In this document: in pieces, positions 1 to 5,655 of the stretch
How the letters are laid out: each line of letters starts with the position of its first letter
Numbering within the stretch: position 1 is the stretch's first letter
Assembly: GCA_038110535.1 (NCBI GenBank)
Contig: JAYNJW010000058.1
Coordinates: 1 to 9,519, forward strand
DNA from: Chordibacter sp038110535
GTDB lineage: Bacteria > Verrucomicrobiota > Verrucomicrobiia > Opitutales > Seribacteraceae
Direction of reading: 5' to 3'
DNA: 9,519 nucleotides
The notes under the pieces: generated by a model
The model's database searches: none
What the model was told of the DNA's origin: nothing
What the model saw: the letters and a program-made list of their open reading frames with translations, nothing else
Translations under genes and position numbers: made by a program

Positions 1-1082
1 GAGCAGAGAAGTTCCCATTCTATCGTGTTACCAAAGTTGGCCAGTTCGCTCAGGCAAATTTCCTCACCCTGTTGTTTGCCAATTAATGTTACCAATTGGC
101 CAGTGGATGGTTCTTCTTTGGCATCGGTCAGATCGATCAGGGTCTGATCCATAGTCACGCGGCCAACGAGGGGGTAACGACACCCGCCAATTAGCCCATG
201 GGCTTTTCCTCCACAATGGAGAGGGATGGCATCCCCATAGCCTGCTGCAATTACCCCAATTCGTGAATCTCTTTTGAGTATTTTTTCGCACCCATAACTC
301 AACGAGGCTCCCGCGGGCAAATCCTTAACCAAGGCAAGACGGGAATGAAAGGACAAAACGGGTTCCAGCTTGATATCGGCTAGAACGCTTTCCCGGGGTG
401 GAGCAATGCCAAATTGTAAAAGCCCAATGCGTATACCATTAAAGGGGGATTCTCGGTGCATGGTTTGCAGGCTCGAGGAGTTGTCCGCATGGACCAATAA
501 ATTGGGCAGTTTGGACAGGGCGGGTTGGATAACAGACAAGAATCTTTCTCTTTGCTTGTTGGTAAAGGTACTATCCTGAGGGAGGGGGAAGTGTGTGAGC
601 ACGCCTTGTAGGTCAACTCCCGGGGAAGAAAGAATGTTCTGAAGTAAATCAGGTGCCTGTTCCCACCAGCAACCCATTCGCCCCATGCCCGTATCAATCT
701 TGAGATGTACCTTTATGGGCGATCCCTTTTTTCTGGATAGTCTGACAAATCGTTCAAGCTCTTCCTTGTTGGACAAACTGGGAATAAGATCATATTCGAG
801 GATCGATTGATCCTCTTCTTCCAGCAATGGCCCCAGTATGAGAATGGGCCATCCGCTGCCCATTTCCCTGATATCCATGGCTTCCTTGACATTGGCCACG
901 GCAAATAAATCCACTCCTGTCTGCATCAAACGGGCCGCAGTCGGATGGATACCATGTCCATACGCATCTGCTTTGACCACAGATATGTATTTAATTCCCG
1001 CAGGCAGGGCAGTTCTTATCCGGTTGAGGTTCCGTTCAAGAGCAGCAAGATCAATTTCTGCCCAGCATCGCAAATTTTGCAT
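1..1082 (-). CDS. alr: Alanine racemase (Alr), C-terminus cut by window edge
   Basis: PLP-dependent enzyme that interconverts L- and D-alanine in the cytoplasm, supplying D-Ala for peptidoglycan. I translated the frame by hand: 360 codons are present and the frame is still open at base 1. The hallmark PLP-lysine motif VVKADAYGHG lies at residues 35-44 (Lys37, Tyr41). Further family motifs are KIDTGMGRMG (128-137, with the substrate-binding Arg135), the THF stretch at 164-166, HADNSS (198-203), R218 in the IRIG segment, SYGC (262-265, with the catalytic Tyr263 of the C-terminal beta domain) and GRVTMDQ (307-313). The usual GYADG is GYGDA here. Full-length racemases have roughly 360-380 residues, so only the last few are missing. 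The ATG at 1082 directly precedes the conserved N-terminus (CWAEIDL) and lies 24 bases after the tsaB-like stop, so it is probably the last or a late gene of the kinase-rpoN-tsaB operon. No clear Shine-Dalgarno is visible. Identification is secure. Confidence 0.95.
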   Translation of the reverse strand, partial: MQNLRCWAEIDLAALERNLNRIRTALPAGIKYISVVKADAYGHGIHPTAARLMQTGVDLFAVANVKEAMDIREMGSGWPILILGPLLEEEDQSILEYDLIPSLSNKEELERFVRLSRKKGSPIKVHLKIDTGMGRMGCWWEQAPDLLQNILSSPGVDLQGVLTHFPLPQDSTFTNKQRERFLSVIQPALSKLPNLLVHADNSSSLQTMHRESPFNGIRIGLLQFGIAPPRESVLADIKLEPVLSFHSRLALVKDLPAGASLSYGCEKILKRDSRIGVIAAGYGDAIPLHCGGKAHGLIGGCRYPLVGRVTMDQTLIDLTDAKEEPSTGQLVTLIGKQQGEEICLSELANFGNTIEWELLC

Positions 1083-1106
1083 GGTTTTTAGAATCTTGAA
1101 TAGAGG

Positions 1107-1757
1107 TTACTTTGGGCCAGGTATCCCGCCTTCCCATTTTTTAAAAGTTGTGGGTTCCGGAGAGTATGGGATTGGTTGTTGGGCTGGTTCCGAGATATGG
1201 GACAAATCTTCAAGACCCCGTATCTTTTTCAGGTCATATTGTACGATTTTGTCTTCGGGTAATTCAATGGAGAGTTTGCGCGGACCGAGCAGATGGAGAG
1301 AATCGGGATATTCCAAAAGTGCCTTGTCTTCCGCCATGACTTCTTTTTTCCCAATAGTTCCCTGTTTTCCTGAGCGTACAATTCTTTTTCCCATTCGAAA
1401 AGGTGCCTGAATGTGGGGTGCAGAAGATCCACCCAGGATGGAGGTCAGATCTAATGCATTGTATTGGAAGAGTTTAATACTGCCCCTTGCTTCCCAAAGA
1501 ATCGTTTTTACAAATGCCGCAGCCAATCGGAGACCGAGGGTTGAGCCAGGACCACAGCAATAATAGACAATATCCACCGATTTGAGGCTATCTGTTCTTC
1601 CATCAAATAATTGTGCCAGTGCATGAAATAGCCCATCCATTGCCTGGCCCGGATCCGGGACAATTTTTTCCCATCCATTCGTAGCCGCAAGACCAAGATA
1701 CAAGGGAGAGGAGGAGGCATCCACTACCAAGGAAAGTTTTGATTCGGAGCGAGCCAT
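1107..1757 (-). CDS. tsaB: TsaB-like (YeaZ family) tRNA t6A biosynthesis protein, divergent
   Basis: The 216-residue protein resembles TsaB, the scaffold partner of TsaD in making N6-threonylcarbamoyladenosine at position 37 of ANN-decoding tRNAs. Support comes from an N-terminal beta strand like the ASKHA fold (LSLVVDASSSPLYLGL, about 8-23), the segment CGPGSTLGLRLAAAF (68-82) matching the family GPGSFTGLRIG block, and a C-terminal proline-rich tail ending in a KW motif (about 195-208) like the usual end of TsaB. It is divergent: the conserved Phe-Thr of GPGSFTGLR is Thr-Leu, the canonical DTS is DAS, and the DAR motif in the middle is replaced around residues 118-124 (APFRMGK). Length is normal for the family. 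It lies 32 bases after rpoN and 24 before alr. An inactive or scaffold-only relative is possible, but context with cell-wall and core genes fits a true TsaB. Confidence 0.8.
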   Translation of the reverse strand: MARSESKLSLVVDASSSPLYLGLAATNGWEKIVPDPGQAMDGLFHALAQLFDGRTDSLKSVDIVYYCCGPGSTLGLRLAAAFVKTILWEARGSIKLFQYNALDLTSILGGSSAPHIQAPFRMGKRIVRSGKQGTIGKKEVMAEDKALLEYPDSLHLLGPRKLSIELPEDKIVQYDLKKIRGLEDLSHISEPAQQPIPYSPEPTTFKKWEGGIPGPK

Positions 1758-1789
1758 TGGGCCTAAGTGCAGTCGATGGACAACAATTT

Positions 1790-3337
1790 TTAGTATTGCC
1801 GGCGAAGATTCGTGGGGGCGATGCCCAATTCTTCCCGGTATTTTGCCACCGTCCTGCGGGCTAGTTTAATATCGCGACCGGCCAGTATGTCCACAATTGC
1901 ACGGTCACTTAGTGGCTTTTTAGAATCTTCCTGTTCGATGATGGAACCAATAATTTCTTTCACACTGGTATTGGATACGGCATCTCCGTGCTTTCCAGAA
2001 TATCCGGGGGTAAAAAAGAATTTGAAGGGGAAAAGACCATGAGGTGTTCTCAGGTATTTATTGGCGGTGGCCCGGGAAACAGTGGTCTCATGCACATCGA
2101 TCTCCTCGGCCACCTGAGACATGGTCATCGGGTGAAGCTTGGAGGTCCCGTAGTGGAAAAAATCCGCCTGTTTTTCCAGTATTTTTTTGGTGATCCGCTC
2201 GATAGTGTTTTGGCGCTGTTCGATCGAATTGATCAGAAATTTTCCGGCACGCATCTGGTTTCTGACATACTCTTTTTCTTTGGCAGAAAGGGTGCCTTTG
2301 GTGATTAATTCCTTGTAAGTCTTATTAAGACGCAAGCGGGGTATGTAGTCATTGTTCAAATGAATGACCCATTCCTGTCCCACTTTTTCCACTTCCGCAT
2401 CCGCTGCCACTGCCTGGTTGGAATCTTCGGAAAATCTTTTACCCGGGGAGGGATCCAGTTCGGCAATTTGTTTAAGGGCATCATGAATGGCATGCGTGGG
2501 CTGGGATAATTTCCGGGAAAGTTCCGGCACCCTGCGACGAACAAGTAATGGAAATTGTTCTGCCACAATACGATAGGCAAGTGAGTTTTCCCAGTTTCTG
2601 GCTTCCATCTGTTTGAGCAGGCAATCCTGCAAATCAACCGAAGCGATCCCAACGGGCTCAAAAGTTTGCAAGATCTTAAGCCCTTCCTGAAGGTCACGAA
2701 GTGGCAGCCCGGAAAGCAGACCAATTTCCGATAGGGAAGGGGTCAAGAATCCATTTTCATCCAGGGAGCCAATCAAATATTCACATGCTTTTTCCTGACC
2801 ATCCGTGGTATCAGCCATTTTTAATTGATCTAGAAGATGCTCTTGCAGGGAGGTCTCTGCGACCAAAGAATCGAAAAAAAACTTTCTTTTCTCCTCGGCC
2901 TCGGAATTCCCCAGTTGTGCCTCTCCCTCATATTCCCGCTCATAATGCTCGCGCAAGTCCTCCTGCATTTCCTGAAGCACGGAAAATTCGTCCGAAAAAT
3001 CCATGTCCGTCAAGTCTTCCACCGGTTCGTCCCAATCTTCGTCAGTATCCTGCGAAGTTTCATTGGAGGAATCCTCGTCATTGGGGGAATCCTCAAACTC
3101 ATTGGTTTGCTCTTCCGTAGTTTCATCGGGAGAAGGCTCGATATTTTCCCCGTCGAGGCTCTCATCATTGCTACCAACCTCCTCAAGCAAGGGATTGGTT
3201 TGCAGTTCTTCGAGGATGGCAGAGCGGAGCTCCAATGCAGGCACCTGCAAGATTTTCAGGGATTGTCGAAGCTGAGGAGCCAGAACGAGGCTCTGGGTCT
3301 GCTTCTGTACTTGCCTAAGTCCTTGAGACAGGGCCAT
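1790..3337 (-). CDS. rpoN: RNA polymerase sigma-54 factor RpoN
   Basis: Alternative sigma factor that directs core RNA polymerase to -24/-12 promoters and needs an ATP-hydrolysing enhancer-binding protein to open them. The 515 residues show the full architecture: glutamine/leucine-rich region I (1-53, including LAPQLRQSLKILQ, 19-31), an acidic region II (about 56-117), the core-binding region III with SLDENGFL (191-198) and EPVGIASVDLQDCL (227-240), a helix-turn-helix (about 406-430, MSQVAEEIDVHETTVSRAT), and the diagnostic RpoN box ARRTVAKYRE (493-502) that reads the -24 element. Length is in the usual range of about 450-520. The ATG at 3337 opens exactly on region I. It lies 21 bases downstream of a Ser/Thr kinase gene, likely co-transcribed. 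The nearby gene pair on the other strand carries a candidate -24/-12 promoter. No bEBP or other classical rpoN neighbour (lptB, hpf, ptsN) is in view on this side. Confidence 0.98.
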   Translation of the reverse strand: MALSQGLRQVQKQTQSLVLAPQLRQSLKILQVPALELRSAILEELQTNPLLEEVGSNDESLDGENIEPSPDETTEEQTNEFEDSPNDEDSSNETSQDTDEDWDEPVEDLTDMDFSDEFSVLQEMQEDLREHYEREYEGEAQLGNSEAEEKRKFFFDSLVAETSLQEHLLDQLKMADTTDGQEKACEYLIGSLDENGFLTPSLSEIGLLSGLPLRDLQEGLKILQTFEPVGIASVDLQDCLLKQMEARNWENSLAYRIVAEQFPLLVRRRVPELSRKLSQPTHAIHDALKQIAELDPSPGKRFSEDSNQAVAADAEVEKVGQEWVIHLNNDYIPRLRLNKTYKELITKGTLSAKEKEYVRNQMRAGKFLINSIEQRQNTIERITKKILEKQADFFHYGTSKLHPMTMSQVAEEIDVHETTVSRATANKYLRTPHGLFPFKFFFTPGYSGKHGDAVSNTSVKEIIGSIIEQEDSKKPLSDRAIVDILAGRDIKLARRTVAKYREELGIAPTNLRRQY

Positions 3338-3358
3338 GGTGAAAAAAAGAGTGGATTG

Positions 3359-4339
3359 CTATGCAATAACCGGAGGGGTTTCTTTGCGGTGCCAACGGTA
3401 GGCAGCCTGTTCCCCATCCCGACTAAATAAATCATGGGTATAGGCAGCCAATTTTTCATTGGTTGGCCCATATCCTTCGCCATAAATAAAACCTTCCAGC
3501 TCGGTGAGCATTTGCTCGGCTGTCTGGTAGCGCTTGTCTCTGGGTCTCTGCAAAGCAAGGTGGAGGATGGCGTTTAACCGTTCGTCCACATCTTGACGAA
3601 CTTCTGAAAAGTTTGGAATTTCCATTTCCAGAATGTTGCGAATGGTATTTTCCGGTACCGTATCTTCAAAAATATTGTATCCCAGCATCAACTCTGCCAT
3701 GACGATGCCACAGCCAAACAAATCAGCCCGGTGGTCCGTGACTTCACATCGTGCCTGTTCGGGAGATAAATACTCATCTTTGCCGGCAATCACTTCACCT
3801 TCATGGTTGTACATGAGGTCGAGTGCTTTCGCGATTCCGAAGTCGGTCAGTTTAACATCACCCTCTTGTGCAATCATGATGTTCTTCGGGTTCACATCCC
3901 GGTGGACGATGCCCAATGGACGGTCTTCCTTGTCCTTTTTTCGGTGTGCATAGGCCAGGCCACGACAAATTCTGGAAACAATAAATACCGCTAAGTCAGC
4001 GGGTATGTACTGGTCAGTTTCCACATGCCGGTCGAGGAATTCTTCGAGGTTCCAACCGGAGACATATTCCATGGTCATGAAATATTGCTCCCCTACTTTT
4101 CCAAGATGATAAGTTTGTACGATGTTGGTATGAATGAGGTCGGCGACTAATTTTGCTTCCCCGATAAAATTATTCCTGAATTCCTCAATGGCAGAGTATT
4201 CCTCTCGGATTAGTTTGATTGCTACAACCTTGCGGAAACCACCAATTCCGCGTTGGGTTGCTTCGTATACTAATCCCATTCCCCCTTCCGCAATTTTACG
4301 GGTCAGTTCATAGTGAACTTCATTAAAAATGTGCTTCAT
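3359..4339 (-). CDS. Cytosolic Ser/Thr protein kinase (Hanks type)
   Basis: A 326-residue eukaryotic-like kinase predicted to phosphorylate Ser/Thr on unknown targets. Kinase landmarks in order: glycine-rich loop EGGMGLVYEA (18-27), VAIK with the ATP lysine Lys42, helix-C glutamate in EAKL (61-64), catalytic loop HRDVNPKN (146-153; Asp148 base, Asn153 metal ligand), DFG (166-168), SPE in place of APE (192-194), the DHRADLFGCG segment (202-211), and RYQTA near the domain end (270-274, with Arg270-Tyr271 approximate). The catalytic-loop lysine usual in HRDxKxxN is Asn150, recalling the HRDVSPxN subclass common in myxobacteria and some other groups. About 40 residues follow the kinase fold. No signal peptide, membrane span, PASTA or FHA domain was seen, so it should act in the cytoplasm on internal input. 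It is the first gene of a compact operon with rpoN, tsaB and alr; a regulatory link to sigma-54 is inference only. Confidence 0.93.
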   Translation of the reverse strand: MKHIFNEVHYELTRKIAEGGMGLVYEATQRGIGGFRKVVAIKLIREEYSAIEEFRNNFIGEAKLVADLIHTNIVQTYHLGKVGEQYFMTMEYVSGWNLEEFLDRHVETDQYIPADLAVFIVSRICRGLAYAHRKKDKEDRPLGIVHRDVNPKNIMIAQEGDVKLTDFGIAKALDLMYNHEGEVIAGKDEYLSPEQARCEVTDHRADLFGCGIVMAELMLGYNIFEDTVPENTIRNILEMEIPNFSEVRQDVDERLNAILHLALQRPRDKRYQTAEQMLTELEGFIYGEGYGPTNEKLAAYTHDLFSRDGEQAAYRWHRKETPPVIA

Positions 4340-4370
4340 TCAGTTATTATTTGCCCTGTTTGTTGATGCA

Positions 4371-4399
4371 ATCGTATCCTGACCATTTCAAATCATCAA
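4371..4399 (-). promoter_or_regulatory. Candidate housekeeping promoter of the kinase-rpoN operon
   Basis: Read on the minus strand, TTGATG (4399-4394) and TACGAT (4376-4371) are separated by exactly 17 bases. Each hexamer matches 4 of 6 bases of the sigma-70 consensus. Transcription would start near 4364, leaving about 25 bases before the kinase ATG. Both matches are modest and promoters of this lineage are poorly known, so this is a tentative call. Confidence 0.35.
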
Positions 4400-4407
4400 G
4401 TACAACA

Positions 4408-4421
4408 TGCAAACATTTGCA
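4408..4421. promoter_or_regulatory. Perfect 14-base dyad, candidate operator in divergent region
   Basis: TGCAAA-CA-TTTGCA is a perfect 6-2-6 inverted repeat, directly seen in the sequence. It lies just upstream of the candidate kinase promoter and upstream of the candidate -24/-12 element facing erpA, so a dimeric regulator bound here could act on both directions. Arms are A/T-rich and short, so chance occurrence is possible. No regulator family is assigned. Confidence 0.3.
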
Positions 4422-4436
4422 GATTTTTGGGTCTAA

Positions 4437-4452
4437 TGGCACAAAAATAGCT
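4437..4452 (+). promoter_or_regulatory. Candidate sigma-54 (-24/-12) promoter upstream of erpA
   Basis: The sequence TGGCAC-AAAAA-TAGCT matches the sigma-54 consensus TGGCAC-N5-TTGCW: all six bases of the -24 block and four of five of the -12 block, with the invariant GG (4438-4439) and GC (4450-4451) at exactly the required spacing. Predicted start is near 4463, giving a leader of about 41 bases before the erpA ATG at 4504. It is intergenic and in the right orientation, and rpoN is encoded about 1.1 kb away. A competing reading is a sigma-70 -10 element CATAAT at 4454-4459, which lacks a good -35. No enhancer site for an activator was identified. Confidence 0.55.
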
Positions 4453-4503
4453 GCATAATAGGTGGGATTTGACTTACTCTGCGGATTTGTCATTCTTTAG
4501 GCT

Positions 4504-4818
4504 ATGATAAAACTCACCGATTCCGCAGTCTCGCAAGTCAAAAAAATGCTTGCTGACAAAGAGGAAGGAATGTTACTGCGCATCTTTATAGAACCGGGCG
4601 GATGCTCAGGTTTTGAATATGGAATGTCCATTGATTTCCCCAAGGAGAACGACCAGGTATCCGAGCACAATCAGGTACGGTATGCCGTGGCCGAAGACAG
4701 CGTTGATTATTTGAACGGATCAGAGGTCCATTTTGACGACGGGTTGAGTGGCAAAGGGTTCGAGATTCGCAACCCCAATGCTCAGTCCACTTGCGGGTGC
4801 GGAAAGTCTTTCAGTTAG
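4504..4818 (+). CDS. erpA: Iron-sulfur cluster insertion protein ErpA (HesB/IscA family)
   Basis: A 104-residue A-type carrier that holds a [2Fe-2S] or [4Fe-4S] cluster and passes it to target apoproteins in the cytoplasm. The three cluster cysteines are present in family context: Cys34 in PGGCSGFEYG (31-40) and Cys97/Cys99 in the C-terminal STCGCGKSFS (95-104). The NPNAQSTCGCG ending is closer to ErpA than to IscA, but A-type carriers are hard to separate by sequence alone. Length is typical and the start on MIKLTDSAV fits the family N-terminus. Its upstream region carries a candidate sigma-54 promoter and lacks a strong Shine-Dalgarno. No isc or suf genes lie next to it; its last 28 bases overlap the start of a secreted DsbD-type domain protein. 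Confidence 0.93.
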   Translation: MIKLTDSAVSQVKKMLADKEEGMLLRIFIEPGGCSGFEYGMSIDFPKENDQVSEHNQVRYAVAEDSVDYLNGSEVHFDDGLSGKGFEIRNPNAQSTCGCGKSFS

Positions 4819-5642
4819 TCCTTTTTGTTTGCGGGTTATCCGCACCCATCCTTTGGGGACTGGAAGGTCCCTGCATAACCGAGGGTCCCCTCAGCATGAA
4901 GCTGGTTTATCCGGCAAATGGATTGGTATTGGGAACGGAAAACAAGCTCTGGATAGGGTGGCATATCGAACGCGAGAAAGGTTGGCATACTTATTGGAAA
5001 CATCCCGGAGATGTGGGAATACCTCCGCAGGTGGAATGGGACCTTCCCGATGGTTGTGAGGCGGGAGAGATGGTTTTTCCTCCCCCGAAACGGGTTTCGA
5101 TGGCTGGAATAAGTGCACATGGACATCATGGCGAAACGATTTTTTTAATTCCTCTTACCCTTTCCTCCATTTCTGAAAACCAGAAAGAAATCCAGATCAA
5201 GGGACGTTTTTCCTGGATGGCTTGTTCCCGGGTTTGTCTGCCTGCCAGTACTAGTCTATCACTATCACTCCCCTTGGTTACGAAATCCCTTCCAGATGTT
5301 CGCCTGGCTGAAAAATTTAAAAATTTTTGGCAAAAGCAACCACAAGACCTGCCTGAATCCTGGGATTTTCAAGCCCATGCTATTGGGAAATTTATAAATT
5401 TGAGATTTCCCTCCAGTCTATCCCGGACATCTTTACGGATGGATTTTTTTGGGGAGGACAGGGTGGTTCTTTCCAACCAGGTTCCGCAGGTTCGAGAAGT
5501 GGACGATCGTTTGCAATGGCTATTACACCAATCTCCATGGAAGAAATCTCCACCCGATTATCTGGCTGGTTTGATCGCAATCGGGGAGGGGCTTGATCTT
5601 TCCTATTATCGTTTGAAAATTCCCGTCCTTCCGGCTCAATGA
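4791..5642 (+). CDS. Exported stand-alone DsbD N-terminal (alpha) domain-like protein
   Basis: The 283-residue product resembles the periplasmic N-terminal domain of the thiol:disulfide interchange protein DsbD/ScsB, which passes electrons to periplasmic substrates through a cysteine pair. A basic N-terminus (RVRK, 2-5) and hydrophobic stretch (about 6-23) look like a Sec signal peptide. Family-like segments follow: GWHTYWKHPGDVGIPP (64-79) with VEWDLPDG, then WMACSRVCLP (142-151), whose Cys145 and Cys149 are the likely redox pair. No multi-helix DsbD-beta domain and no thioredoxin-like gamma domain follow, so an electron donor must be encoded elsewhere. The start used is TTG at 4791 because it keeps the whole signal peptide; GTG at 4797 is an alternative. 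Either start lies inside erpA in another frame, suggesting translational coupling. The function in redox or cytochrome/copper-protein maturation is inferred. Confidence 0.75.
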   Translation: MRVRKVFQLVLFVCGLSAPILWGLEGPCITEGPLSMKLVYPANGLVLGTENKLWIGWHIEREKGWHTYWKHPGDVGIPPQVEWDLPDGCEAGEMVFPPPKRVSMAGISAHGHHGETIFLIPLTLSSISENQKEIQIKGRFSWMACSRVCLPASTSLSLSLPLVTKSLPDVRLAEKFKNFWQKQPQDLPESWDFQAHAIGKFINLRFPSSLSRTSLRMDFFGEDRVVLSNQVPQVREVDDRLQWLLHQSPWKKSPPDYLAGLIAIGEGLDLSYYRLKIPVLPAQ

Positions 5643-5654
5643 GCCAACTTTTTT
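5633..5654 (+). terminator. Probable intrinsic terminator at the end of the DsbD-like gene
   Basis: GGCTC-AAT-GAGCC (5633-5645) forms a perfect 5-bp stem with a 3-base loop, followed after three bases by six T (5649-5654). The hairpin includes the TGA stop codon (5640-5642) of the upstream gene. It works only in the plus direction; argS ends head-on just 13 bases away and no T-run follows the hairpin in its direction. The stem is short, so strength is uncertain. Confidence 0.5.
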
Positions 5655-5655
5655 C

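Noticed and set aside
227..242. Second sigma-54-like match TGGCAT-N5-TAGCC
   Set aside because: It is inside the alr coding region, antisense, with no gene downstream in that direction. It also shows that weaker -24/-12 matches occur by chance.
64..904. Short minus-strand open frames across the alr region
   Set aside because: They are in other frames than the hand-translated alanine racemase, which is open from 1082 to the window edge with all key motifs.
838..1410. 190-codon plus-strand open frame
   Set aside because: It lies antisense across the alr and tsaB-like genes, whose products are recognisable; its translation shows no family feature and is Arg/Ser/Pro rich as expected of a shadow frame.
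2837..3430. 197-codon plus-strand open frame antisense to rpoN, hydrophobic in places
   Set aside because: The rpoN frame is secure through regions I-III. The long open antisense frame and its hydrophobicity come from the acidic Glu/Asp-rich codons of region II read backwards.
4801..4820. Lipobox for the DsbD-like protein around Cys14
   Set aside because: The residue before the cysteine is Val and the cysteine is in the middle of the hydrophobic core, so a lipoprotein signal is not supported.
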